64,000 nucleotides of DNA from Oscillospiraceae bacterium (GTDB lineage Bacteria > Bacillota > Clostridia > Oscillospirales > Acutalibacteraceae), in the NCBI GenBank assembly GCA_015066085.1, contig SVPA01000002.1, positions 1 to 64,000 on the forward strand, written 5' to 3'. Shown in pieces: positions 9,201 to 18,041 of this stretch. Made by a program: the position numbers and the translations under genes. The stretch's first letter is position 1. Each line of letters begins with the position of its first letter. The notes beneath the pieces are model-generated. The model searched no databases. It was not told the DNA's origin and worked only from the letters and a program-made list of their open reading frames with translations.

Positions 9201-12200
9201 GCGGAACAATAACCCAAAGTCTTATTGAAGATATTGATTTTGAAAATACCGCAATCGGCGAAGGAAATCTTACCGTTACCAAACAAGTTGTCGACAAAGA
9301 CTCAAATTCTGTTGATATCAGCGATAGCGTTAAGTTTACCGCTGAAATATATCTTACAGATGCTTTAGGCACCGCTTTAAGCGGAACCTTTGAATCTTCG
9401 GACGGTAATATCACGCTTGAAAATGGTAAATATACCGCAACTATTGCCGAGGGCGAGTCTTTCGTAATCAGAAATCTGCCCGAAGAAACAAGGTTCTTTG
9501 TTACCGAAAAGAATATTCCAAGCGGATTTACTCTAAACGGCGAAAAGAGTTCTCTTTCGGGAAAAATCAACTCGGAACAGAATAATCAAGCAATTATTTT
9601 CAACACATACGAGCCAGTTTCGGTTAGTGGAGAGGACATTGGAATCGATATCATTAAGGAAATTACAGGTAACCGAACAAACTGGTTAATCGGCGAAAAT
9701 TATTCCTTTAATATTGAAAAACTTACCGACCTTACCTCAAACGGAACCCTGCTTGATTCGGTAACTATTCATTATAACGATACCGATAAGACCCACCTTT
9801 TCAGACTTTCGGGCGAAAACTTTACTAAAGCGGGAATTTATTATTACTGCGTAACCGAACAACAGGGAACGCAGGGCGGTGTGACCTATGACACTGCCAA
9901 GCATATTTTCTCGGTAGAGGTTTCAGATACCGATATGAACGGTAGTTTGGAAATTGTTTCGGTTAAAAACGAAATGAATACCTCGGTTGAAGGGAACTGG
10001 ACCGTAAGTGCACGGTTTAATAATATCTATGCACCCAAAGGTGTTGCAACCGCAACAATCAATATTAAAAAGGAAATAGGTCAAAACTACGCCCTTAGCG
10101 GATATCAGTTTGCTCTTTATGACTCTAACCCGGCAACTAATTCGGGTGCTAACGAAGTAACAAGGTCAAACCTTACAAATTCTCAAGGTCAGGCCGTAAT
10201 AACCCTTAACTACCCCGCAAGTGAAGTTGGAAAAACTTTTAACTATTTCCTTGCCGAAATAAATAGCGGAAAGATAATAAATAATATCAAGTACTCAGAT
10301 AAGGTTTACCCTGTGACAGTTACTGTTATCGACAATCTCGACGGAACTGTTTCTGCAAATCTGCAGATATCGGGTCTTGCTCAAGGAACTACAACTCCTA
10401 CCTTTGTAAATGAGTATATTCCCTCGGCTTCCGACTTTGTAACTATTTCGGGTAAAAAAGAAATTATCGGCGACCGAATTCTCAACGCCAATGAGTTCGA
10501 GTTTAAGTTAACTCCCGTTACCGCAGGTGCGCCTATGCCCGCAGACGATACTGTTAAAAACTTGGCAAGTGGCTCGTTCAGTTTCGGTGCAATAGAGTTT
10601 AAAGACGCTCATAAAGGTCAAACCTTCGTTTATACCGTAACCGAACTTGATGAGCATAAAATCGGCGGTTTTACCTCGTACGACAATTCAGTATATACGG
10701 TTACCGTAACAGTTGTCGACAATGGAAACCAAACCCTGACCGCCACCGCTGTTACAACTAAAAACTCGTCGGCTGTGAGCGATATTGTATTTGAAAACAC
10801 ATACGATGCAACCGACGCAGAAGTTACCCTTAAAGGAACAAAAATACTTGAAGGCAAAACTCTTCAGGCAAATGAATTCGAATTTAAACTAACCGCCGTT
10901 ACAAGCGGTGCCCCAATGCCTCAAAGCAGTCTTGCTAAAAACGCCTCAAACGGAGAATTTGCTTTCGGTAAAATTACCTTCTCCAAGGCGGGTACCTATG
11001 TATATAATGTTACCGAAGTAAACGGCGGAATTCTAAATTACGGTTATGATAGTTCAGTTTATACCGTAACCATAACCGTAACCGATAATGCGCAAGGTTT
11101 GCTTTCGGCTAAAGTAGAACTTTTAAAGAATGACTATCTTGCGAGTCAAATTGTCTTTAAAAACACCTTTGTTCCAACTCCGATTTCATATAACGACCTT
11201 TATACCGACTTTGGCGGAACAAAAATCCTTGAAGGAAGAAATATGTCGCCCGGCGAGTTTGCCTTTGCCCTTATTAACGAAAGCAACGGCCAACAGATTG
11301 GAGAATATGTTTTAAACAACTCAAACGGAAACTTTAAATTCCCCCCAATAACCCTTTCCGGTCCCGGTTCTTACGGCTTTAAGATTGTTGAAGAAAATGG
11401 AATACTTCTTGGTGTTACCTATGATAGAACTTCTTATCATATTCGTCTTGAGGTTGTTCAGGACGATAACGGAATTCTCTCAATTTCCGATAAGCAACTT
11501 ATAAAGGGCACCCCGGTAAAACAAGACATCGGCGGAGTTTTAACCGAAGTCATTTCCTACGAGAATATTACCGATAGCGGTAAAATTGTCTTTACAAATA
11601 CTTATTCTGCTAAACCCGTAAACCTTACCCTTGAGGCAACAAAGGTACTGACCGGCAGAGACCTTGTCGACGGCGAGTTTAAGTTCGACCTACACAAAAC
11701 CGACAGCACCTTTGCCTATTCAAGTTCAACCCTTGTTCAAAATGATGTTGTTTTAACCTTAAATCCGGATAAAACGGGCAGAATAACCTTTACTGAACAG
11801 GAGTTTGACAAAGAGGGAATCTACTACTATGTTATTCTTGAAGATGAGCAAAGCGAAAAGGGTATAACGGTTGACCAAACCGAATATAAGGTTCAAATTT
11901 CGGTTGTAGATGACCTTATCGGAAATCTTAAAATCTCTGATATAAAGGTTAACGGAAATACTGTTTCGGGCGATATCTTTGATAGCGTTGTTTTCCGAAA
12001 CACTTATGAGGCAGCCGCTACTGGAATTGTGATTAAAGGAACTAAAACCCTAAACGGCCGCGACCTTAAAGACGGCGAGTTCTCGTTTGAACTTTATAGC
12101 CAAAGCGGTCAAAAAATTGAAACGGTTAAGAACGCCCAAAACGGAAGTTTCGAGTTTAGTGAGATTCCCGTGCAGCAAGCAGGGGAGTACACCTATACCG

Positions 12201-12502
12201 TCCGCGAGTTAAAGGGCGAAGCCGAAGGCATAACCTATGACTCGGCGGTTTATACCGTTAAGGTAACCGTAACCGATAATCTCGACGGAACCTTTAAGGT
12301 AGAATATGACTACTTAAAGGGAACAAAAACGGAAGAAAGCATAATCTTTGTTAACGCCTATGCTGAGCCCGTTGTGCCCGAAATACCCGAAACGGGCGAC
12401 AATACAAATATTCTTCTTTGGATAGCCCTTCTTCTCGTTAGCGGCGCCGGAGTGATAACCACAACCGTTTACACGGTTAAAAGAAAATCCAAAGAAAAAT
12501 AA
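6260..12502 (+). CDS. giant LPXTG-anchored surface protein: VWA domain plus tandem Spy0128/FctA-type isopeptide pilin domains
   Basis: signal peptide; VFVLDLSNSMS MIDAS (DxSxS); at least seven repeats such as VTLKGTKILEGKTLQANEFEFKL; C-terminal IPETGDN + TM + KRKSKEK. Confidence 0.9.
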   Translation: MKTRTKIPNRLISLLLCLAVLSTCLPLTVLAADSGNTAFNREVDANTMDGWQDYFDLENLDTSNAGGVWTDKSVFPNADAFPDSINMIDDGKNFLTALSAIAANKEVIGYSTVPTDTVFVLDLSNSMSVSSMTQLIEATNQAINTLQGINNNNRVGVVLYSGKSANRTYSTAVSRLMPIDRYTTTDRNGAFINYSSDNVWVDETKVSGTKANIEFQTKQHDGATYIQAGLWEAYKMFNEVPDSEVIIGGNNWQRGEYRMPIVVLMSDGAPTLGASKYDDVENQTYGNNSFGADVGDGNDTGITAGQGFLVQLTASYIKTQIENKYKVKDENGAGRSLFYTLGFNISNDNNPDTVTSGDIAYSVLNPNGSNITDAMWSTYNDSNSNTMQVTVESRTSNRTTNVTITKNSYVTNKNYVDEYYSASGDGLSGAFIEIVNEIVLQSRYYPTHLEGGNPDFSGYVEFTDTLGQYMEVKHINGILLGNTLFDGHMMASKFADTSSSGLGTVENPTELGDEFIRSVKTRLGIANTADAQLLVSKAFADGQLKYNGENDWSNYIAWYADVDNNYLGFYDEDKTEPVPADAVYINRSYGFLGATDGHIRSSDMMHVSVQVKTNIQTRMQTVSWKIPAALIPMITYEVALQGINVDLASDVKLTVKDADKISPIRLIYETGLRSDINEFNVTSIMGDIVTDSPKNDKNHIDKDGYTRLFWNNSFDISAPSHDQHITAISEFVPNKENERFYYTFDSAVYTKQGSSYVFVSTDETLNPDGEYYHRRYVFKEGVSKPEFFYEPMSKESILSAKIVENFETLDHQTTGAWVVPKGTPARELQMYDRQKEENLTRSAHMVFHPYISEQNNFVYVDMNLGNNGLLSVTPATGLKISKTVDVFETGTSDTFKFRITLSKSGSFDYWITDLDKIPSADPQKANFTNGVFEFEMKKDQTFWLSGISAGTDYAVEEIPFNADYKIKSVQINGVSAQDVASGTITQSLIEDIDFENTAIGEGNLTVTKQVVDKDSNSVDISDSVKFTAEIYLTDALGTALSGTFESSDGNITLENGKYTATIAEGESFVIRNLPEETRFFVTEKNIPSGFTLNGEKSSLSGKINSEQNNQAIIFNTYEPVSVSGEDIGIDIIKEITGNRTNWLIGENYSFNIEKLTDLTSNGTLLDSVTIHYNDTDKTHLFRLSGENFTKAGIYYYCVTEQQGTQGGVTYDTAKHIFSVEVSDTDMNGSLEIVSVKNEMNTSVEGNWTVSARFNNIYAPKGVATATINIKKEIGQNYALSGYQFALYDSNPATNSGANEVTRSNLTNSQGQAVITLNYPASEVGKTFNYFLAEINSGKIINNIKYSDKVYPVTVTVIDNLDGTVSANLQISGLAQGTTTPTFVNEYIPSASDFVTISGKKEIIGDRILNANEFEFKLTPVTAGAPMPADDTVKNLASGSFSFGAIEFKDAHKGQTFVYTVTELDEHKIGGFTSYDNSVYTVTVTVVDNGNQTLTATAVTTKNSSAVSDIVFENTYDATDAEVTLKGTKILEGKTLQANEFEFKLTAVTSGAPMPQSSLAKNASNGEFAFGKITFSKAGTYVYNVTEVNGGILNYGYDSSVYTVTITVTDNAQGLLSAKVELLKNDYLASQIVFKNTFVPTPISYNDLYTDFGGTKILEGRNMSPGEFAFALINESNGQQIGEYVLNNSNGNFKFPPITLSGPGSYGFKIVEENGILLGVTYDRTSYHIRLEVVQDDNGILSISDKQLIKGTPVKQDIGGVLTEVISYENITDSGKIVFTNTYSAKPVNLTLEATKVLTGRDLVDGEFKFDLHKTDSTFAYSSSTLVQNDVVLTLNPDKTGRITFTEQEFDKEGIYYYVILEDEQSEKGITVDQTEYKVQISVVDDLIGNLKISDIKVNGNTVSGDIFDSVVFRNTYEAAATGIVIKGTKTLNGRDLKDGEFSFELYSQSGQKIETVKNAQNGSFEFSEIPVQQAGEYTYTVRELKGEAEGITYDSAVYTVKVTVTDNLDGTFKVEYDYLKGTKTEESIIFVNAYAEPVVPEIPETGDNTNILLWIALLLVSGAGVITTTVYTVKRKSKEK

Positions 12503-12510
12503 CTAACTGA

Positions 12511-12543
12511 AAAACGCCCTCTCTGATATCAGAGAGGGCGTTG
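12511..12543 (+). terminator. terminator of giant surface protein gene
   Basis: aacgccctctctgatatcagagagggcgttgatttt. Confidence 0.8.
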
Positions 12544-12588
12544 ATTTTATTTCGGTAAACGCCGAACCTTATGTGGTTCAAGTCCTAC

Positions 12589-12871
12589 TTCACAGGTTCT
12601 CGTCCTGCCATATACAAAAAAGATATTTTGGATAAGTTTGCGAACAGATTCGAACTCTCGTAAAAATGAAATCCTTGCTGATGCAAGGATGAAATCAGCT
12701 AACGCTGATGAAATCTTCGGCTTTGCCTCAGATGAAATTAAATCCACCCACTCGCCGTCGAGGCGAATTTCATCCAACGAAGTTGGATTTCATCGTCGAA
12801 AACGATTTCACCCACCCGCAAGGGTGGATTTAGTTGAAAACGACAAGTTTCTGTCGAAACTTGTCGTTTTC
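12589..12871 (-). repeat. hairpin-array element downstream of tRNA-Leu (outer copy)
   Basis: many small inverted repeats separated by gaaatc-type spacers; head hairpin AACGACAAGTTTCGACAGAAACTTGTCGTT and tail GAGTTCGAATCTGTTCGCAAA...AAAATATCTTTTTTGTA. Confidence 0.7.
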
Positions 12872-12893
12872 TGGTGCGGGTGACAGGACTTGA
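12872..12893 (-). repeat. 22-bp duplicate of the tRNA-Leu 3' end
   Basis: tggtgcgggtgacaggacttga identical to 13076-13097. Confidence 0.9.
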
Positions 12894-13075
12894 CCGCCTG
12901 CTTCGCATACTATCCGCTTGTCGACCCAAGGCTACGCCTTCGGTACCCGACTGCACGCTCTGGCTAAAAAACAGTACACTGTACTGTTTTTCTAAACGCC
13001 AGACCTTCACAGGTTCAAGTCCTGCCATATACAAAAATTAAGAGGAACCAACCTTGCGGTCGATTCCTCTTAATT
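12894..13075 (-). repeat. inner element between tRNA-Leu and the duplicated tRNA 3' end
   Basis: flanked by 22-bp direct repeats; contains ttcacaggttcaagtcctgccatatacaaaaa (13006-13037), 30/32 identical to 12589-12620. Confidence 0.65.
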
Positions 13076-13158
13076 TGGTGCGGGTGACAGGACTTGAACC
13101 TGCAAGCACGAGGCACTGGTTCCTAAGACCAGCGTGTCTGCCATTCCACCACACCCGC
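13076..13158 (-). tRNA. tRNA-Leu (anticodon UAG)
   Basis: GCGGGTG acceptor, CTGGT-CTTAGGA-ACCAG anticodon arm, GGTTCAAGTCC T-arm, encoded CCA. Confidence 0.93.
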
Positions 13159-13321
13159 ATATTAAGTTTTAAAGTTTTGACACATATTAGCGTGTTTATT
13201 CATTTTATTATAATTATGGCAAAAAGTCAAGCGGTATTTAGTATTTTTTCCTTTTAAATTCTTGACTTGATTTAGTCAGTAGTGTATTATAAAAATATAA
13301 TAAAAACTAGGAGAAAACATT

Positions 13322-14926
13322 ATGTCATTTTGCCCTAATTGCAGAACTGAACTTCCTCAAAATGTTGAATTTTGCGAAGTTTGCGGAACAAAGGCGGTTA
13401 AAAACCTTGAGCCTAAATCACATGTTGCGCAAAAAAAATCCCGCTTCGCACAATCTTCTTTTAAAATACCGTCTAAATATTTAAAATTTGGTGTCGGAGC
13501 AGTTGCCGTATTTATTGCGGTTTTAATTCTTTTTTCGTTTATCGTTCCAAAAGGTACGCCTAACGGCTTTCTTTATACAAAAAATGAGGCGCTTTACTTT
13601 TTAGATACAGACAGTAAAAGCGTAAAGGTGGCGGACGAAGAAATAGTCGCTGGCGCTGACGCAAAATTTTCTTCAGACGGCAAAAAAATCTTCTATAAAG
13701 AGCAAGATGGCGGAAAACTTTTATACAAAAATACTTTTAATCTTGAAAAAGAACCTGTTTTACTCTCTGTAAACGCTATCGACTTTTCTGTCAATAAAAA
13801 GGGTAACCTTGTTACATATATTAAGGGAAGCGACAGAGACCTTTACCAAAACGACCTTAAAAAGCAGGGCGATAAAATAGACGAATCTGTAATATGGTTT
13901 ATAACCAATGATAACGGCAAGAGAATTTTATATTGCAAACAGAATACGGTCGGTTCATTAGAACTTTGGATTTATAAAGCAGGTAAAAAACCCGAAAAAA
14001 TTGTAACAGGATATGAAGAGTATTACGCTGTATCTGATGATTTAAAGTCATTTTACTTTACAAAAAACAGTACAGTTTATAAATACACTTGGGGCAAAGA
14101 AGCCCAAAAGGTTATAGAAAACTATTCAGAAATCGTTGCAGCATATAAAACGGGTGAGATATATTATTCAGCCGAGTCAGAAGATAATACCCAACTGTGT
14201 TACTATAACGGAAAAACCTCAAAAACAATTGCAGACAGGTTTACTTCAAGAATATGCTCTGCGGTTGACCGACCTGTTGTTGTCTTCAGTTTTAGAGACC
14301 CCGAGAGAATGACAACCTCCAACTATATAGCGGTTAAAGACAATATTACTGAACTTGACTATGATATTTCAGAGGCTCATCTTGATGCTACGGGAGATGA
14401 ACTCCGTTTCATTTGCGATGTAAATACCGTTTCGCTTGAAGGAACTCTTTATAAGGCGACCGTAAGCGACAAGACGGTTAAATCAGTAAAAGATATTGAA
14501 GCGAATGTGTTTAGAGGCTTCTTTGTAAATGACGGCGAGTTTGTCTATTTTGCTAATCACGATAAAGATACAAATACGGCGGAGTTATATAAGAACGAAA
14601 AGAAAATTGATGCTGATGTTAATGTAGATTCTATAATTTACATTCCTCAAAAAAATAGAATTATCTATTTTAAGGATATTGATATAACAAACGGAACAAT
14701 GTATTTGTTTGACGGCAAAAAAACCTTAAAGGTTGACGATAATGTTCGGGAAAATGAAGTTTTTGTCGATGAAAGCGGAGAGGTTGCTTATATCCGTAAT
14801 ATAGGTTCAGACCTTTACATACTGAAAAATAGAAAGCCAAAACTTATAGAAGAAAATGTTAAATCAATATTAAAGATTTCAACCTATACTAAAGAACAAC
14901 TCAAAGAGCGCGGATATCTTTATTAA
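13322..14926 (+). CDS. zinc-ribbon, single-TM protein with extracellular beta-propeller-like (DUF5050/TolB-like) region
   Basis: MSFCPNCRTELPQNVEFCEVCGT, one TM helix, repeated xxLYxYxxGKK-type blades. Confidence 0.6.
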   Translation: MSFCPNCRTELPQNVEFCEVCGTKAVKNLEPKSHVAQKKSRFAQSSFKIPSKYLKFGVGAVAVFIAVLILFSFIVPKGTPNGFLYTKNEALYFLDTDSKSVKVADEEIVAGADAKFSSDGKKIFYKEQDGGKLLYKNTFNLEKEPVLLSVNAIDFSVNKKGNLVTYIKGSDRDLYQNDLKKQGDKIDESVIWFITNDNGKRILYCKQNTVGSLELWIYKAGKKPEKIVTGYEEYYAVSDDLKSFYFTKNSTVYKYTWGKEAQKVIENYSEIVAAYKTGEIYYSAESEDNTQLCYYNGKTSKTIADRFTSRICSAVDRPVVVFSFRDPERMTTSNYIAVKDNITELDYDISEAHLDATGDELRFICDVNTVSLEGTLYKATVSDKTVKSVKDIEANVFRGFFVNDGEFVYFANHDKDTNTAELYKNEKKIDADVNVDSIIYIPQKNRIIYFKDIDITNGTMYLFDGKKTLKVDDNVRENEVFVDESGEVAYIRNIGSDLYILKNRKPKLIEENVKSILKISTYTKEQLKERGYLY

Positions 14927-14935
14927 AAAGAAAAT

Positions 14936-14970
14936 GCTGGAGGTTCGTAAAAGAACCTCCAGCATTTTTA
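14936..14970. terminator. hairpin terminator between convergent genes
   Basis: aaatgctggaggttcgtaaaagaacctccagcattttt. Confidence 0.85.
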
Positions 14971-14981
14971 TGCTTTTTTAA

Positions 14982-16190
14982 CTAGTCGATGAATTTGTCG
15001 TGAACCGCAATGACTGCTCTGTCAGCATCCTTCTCATCAATAAGAACCGAAATCTTGATTTCGCTTGTAGAGATGTTCTGAATGTTGATATTGGCGTCAG
15101 AAAGGGCTTCAAACATTTTAGAAGCAACGCCGGGGTGTGTTTCCATTCCTGCACCAACAATAGAAACCTTGCTGATAGAATTGTCGGCAGAAACGCTCTT
15201 GAAGGTAAGAACATCACGCATAGCCTCGATTGCTTCAACAGCCTCTTGTGCCTGGTCTTCGGTTACCGTAAAGGTAATATCCTTTGTTCCGTCACGGCCT
15301 ACAGACTGAAGGATAATATCTATGTTAACCTTAGCCTGAGCAAGTTTGTTAAAGATTTTAAAGGCAACGCCGGGGGTATCATCAAGACCTACAATTGCAA
15401 TTCTTGAAACATTATTATCTTTTGCGACACCGCTTATAAGCATTTTTTCCATAGTAACTTTCTCCTTTACGATTGTTCCGGGTTTGGCTTCAAGGCTTGA
15501 AAGAACCTCAAGTTGAACGCCGTATTTTTTAGCCATTTCTACCGAACGGTTGTTAAGAACCTGAGCACCGAGAGATGCAAGTTCAAGCATTTCGGAATAG
15601 GTAATCTGGTCCATCTTTTTTGCCTTTGGTACTTTTCTCGGGTCGGCGGTGTAAACGCCGTCAACATCGGTATAAATCTGACAAAGGTCTGCGTGCATGG
15701 AAGCGGCAATAGCAACCGCACTTGTGTCGGAGCCTCCGCGTCCGAGTGTTGTTAAGTCGTCGTGTTTGTTAAGTCCCTGGAAACCGGCAACAACAACAAT
15801 TCGTCTTTTGTCAAGTTCGTTTCTGATTCTTTCGGGGTCAATACGCTTAATTCTTGCAAGAGAGTGTGTTGAGTTGGTCTGGAAACCGGCCTGCCAACCA
15901 AGCAGGGAAGTAGCGGGACAGCCAAGTTTCTCAATTGCCATAGCAAGAAGAGCAATCGAAATCTGTTCGCCCGCACACAGAAGCATATCCATCTCTCTCT
16001 TAGATGCTCCGCTTGGGTTAATTTCTTTTGCTTTTGCAATCAGGTCGTCGGTTGTATCGCCCTGTGCGGAAACAACAACGACAACATCGTTGCCTTTTTT
16101 GTAGTCCTCAATGATAATGTTTGCAACATTAAAGACTCTTTCGGCGTTTGCAACAGAACTTCCGCCGAATTTTTTTACCATAAGTGCCAT
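14982..16190 (-). CDS. lysC: aspartate kinase
   Basis: VKKFGGSSVANAERVFNVA, GRGGSDTSAVAIAA, two ACT domains. Confidence 0.95.
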   Translation of the reverse strand: MALMVKKFGGSSVANAERVFNVANIIIEDYKKGNDVVVVVSAQGDTTDDLIAKAKEINPSGASKREMDMLLCAGEQISIALLAMAIEKLGCPATSLLGWQAGFQTNSTHSLARIKRIDPERIRNELDKRRIVVVAGFQGLNKHDDLTTLGRGGSDTSAVAIAASMHADLCQIYTDVDGVYTADPRKVPKAKKMDQITYSEMLELASLGAQVLNNRSVEMAKKYGVQLEVLSSLEAKPGTIVKEKVTMEKMLISGVAKDNNVSRIAIVGLDDTPGVAFKIFNKLAQAKVNIDIILQSVGRDGTKDITFTVTEDQAQEAVEAIEAMRDVLTFKSVSADNSISKVSIVGAGMETHPGVASKMFEALSDANINIQNISTSEIKISVLIDEKDADRAVIAVHDKFID

Positions 16191-16214
16191 AATGTTCCTC
16201 CAATATAGAGCAGT

Positions 16215-17444
16215 TTAGTCGATTGCGTGAAGGGTTTTAACTACTTCACTGCAAGACAAACTGTTAATTTGTTCTCTTAAGTTTCTTTCAATATCCGTTT
16301 CGGTAAGGATTGCAACTTCGCTGTTATCCTTACTAACTATATATGAAGCACCGCTGAAAGTGGTTTCAATCTCTTTAATTGCTTCGGCCAGATTGTCGGT
16401 TTTAACAAGAACATAAAGTCTTGTAATATCATCTATTGAATCGGCAACATAGTCTTTTTCGCCGTCAATCCAGTGAAGATATTTTCTGGCGGACAGATGT
16501 TTTGCACAGTCGATAACATCGCCGACTACCGCACTTGCGGTCGGGAATTTACCTGCACCTCTGCCGTAGAACATAACATCGCCGACCTCGTCGCCTCTAA
16601 CCATAATAGCGTTGAAAACATCGTTAACGCCTGCAAGCATATTCTTTCTGCTGACAAGGGCAGGGTAGACGTTAGCGGTAATTTTTCCGTTATCTAATTT
16701 TCTTGTTCTGCCGATAAGTTTAATTACCGAGTCGAAAGCGTCGGCATACTCAACATCAACAAGAGAAATGTTTGTAATTCCTTCGGTTTTAACCTGGTTT
16801 GGATAAACATGTTTTCCAAAACCTAAGGAGGCGAGAATGCATATCTTTCTGCAAGCGTCGTGACCCTCAACATCAGCGGTCGGGTCTTTTTCTGCGTAAC
16901 CGAGTTCCTGAGCGAGTTTTAAAGCGTCGTCAAAGGACATATTTTCGGATATCATTTTCGTAAGAATGAAGTTGGTAGTTCCGTTTAAAATACCCGTAAC
17001 TTCGGTAATTTCGTTTGCGGTAAGACACTGCGCCATAGGACGAAGCACCGGAATTCCTCCGCCAACACTTGCTTCAAAAAGGAAGTTGACATTCTTTTCA
17101 AGAGCAATATCCAAAAGTTCCGAGCCTTTTGCCGCAACCAACTCTTTGTTAGAGGTGCAAACGCTTTTCCCTGCGAGAAGACAAGCCTTAACATAGTCGT
17201 ATGCAAAGGTGCATCCGCCCATAACTTCAACAACGATTTTTACATCAGGGTCATTTAAAATGACACTGAAATCCTTTGTGAACTTATCGGAATATTCAAG
17301 CCCCTCAAAATCACGAAGGTCAAGAATATATTTAACATTAATATTCTCTTTTGCTTTTTCTGCTATTCGTTTTGAATGATTATGTAAAATTTCGGCAACA
17401 CCCGAGCCAACGACTCCGTGTCCCATAATTGCTACATCTATCAT
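16215..17444 (-). CDS. hom: homoserine dehydrogenase
   Basis: MGHGVVGSGVAEIL, GILNGTTNFILTKM, ADVEGHDACRK, C-terminal ACT. Confidence 0.95.
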   Translation of the reverse strand: MIDVAIMGHGVVGSGVAEILHNHSKRIAEKAKENINVKYILDLRDFEGLEYSDKFTKDFSVILNDPDVKIVVEVMGGCTFAYDYVKACLLAGKSVCTSNKELVAAKGSELLDIALEKNVNFLFEASVGGGIPVLRPMAQCLTANEITEVTGILNGTTNFILTKMISENMSFDDALKLAQELGYAEKDPTADVEGHDACRKICILASLGFGKHVYPNQVKTEGITNISLVDVEYADAFDSVIKLIGRTRKLDNGKITANVYPALVSRKNMLAGVNDVFNAIMVRGDEVGDVMFYGRGAGKFPTASAVVGDVIDCAKHLSARKYLHWIDGEKDYVADSIDDITRLYVLVKTDNLAEAIKEIETTFSGASYIVSKDNSEVAILTETDIERNLREQINSLSCSEVVKTLHAID

Positions 17445-17454
17445 AAATAACCTC

Positions 17455-17934
17455 CTAAAGGGTGTTGACGAAAATTACTCCGTCAAGGTTTTCAATATTT
17501 TCAACAAGATTGTCAAGCGGATTTTTAAGCATATCAATACCAATCACGAAAGAAATGGTTGCGAGTCCGTTTTTAGGCTCGGTCTGATTTACCGTAATTA
17601 TATTTGCTCCGCTTTCGAAAAGGGTATTGCTGACCGCCGACAAGACGCCGGCTTTATCGGCAAGAACAGCCTGAATCTCAACCTTTTCGGGGTCGTTGTT
17701 TTTAGCCACAAAGACCGAATCTTTGTATTTGTAAAAAGCGCTGCGGGACAGACCGCACATTTTAATTGCCGTACTGATATTTTTTGCGGTTTTGTTTTCA
17801 AGAAGTTCTTTAGCGGCAACAACCTTGTTAAAAACTTCGGGAAGCACCTGAGCGTCTACAATATAATAGGTTTTCTTTTCCAAACTGTTCACCCCTCGCA
17901 TACACTTGTTTTTGTACTTGATACAATATACCAC
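17455..17934 (-). CDS. ACT domain-containing protein (PheB/UPF0735-like)
   Basis: YYIVDAQVLPEVFNKVVAAKELL, ISTAIKMCGLSRSAFYKYKDSVF, C-terminal ACT; true start probably internal. Confidence 0.85.
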   Translation of the reverse strand: MVYCIKYKNKCMRGVNSLEKKTYYIVDAQVLPEVFNKVVAAKELLENKTAKNISTAIKMCGLSRSAFYKYKDSVFVAKNNDPEKVEIQAVLADKAGVLSAVSNTLFESGANIITVNQTEPKNGLATISFVIGIDMLKNPLDNLVENIENLDGVIFVNTL

Positions 17935-18041
17935 ATATTACGGGTATAAATCAACACTTTTTTGCGTAAAATATAAATATTGTCATTTTGCTTAATAGTA
18001 CTTAATTTTCATTAACGTTTTTTGTTAGAAAGGAGCAAATA

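Noticed and set aside
12640-12870. CRISPR-like array appearance of repeated gatgaaatc spacers
   Set aside because: The repeated units are short AT spacers between non-identical palindromes; there is no constant 24-37-bp repeat and no unique spacers, and no cas genes.
12547-13257. ORFs 12547-12777, 12638-12883, 12738-13034 and 13054-13257 from the track
   Set aside because: They run through hairpin repeats and tRNA-Leu; low-complexity translations with no domain, so non-coding.
17935-18041. Possible T-box or lysine riboswitch upstream of the lysC-hom-ACT genes
   Set aside because: The intergenic region is short and AT-rich, without the T-box TGGNACC sequence or lysine-riboswitch landmarks.
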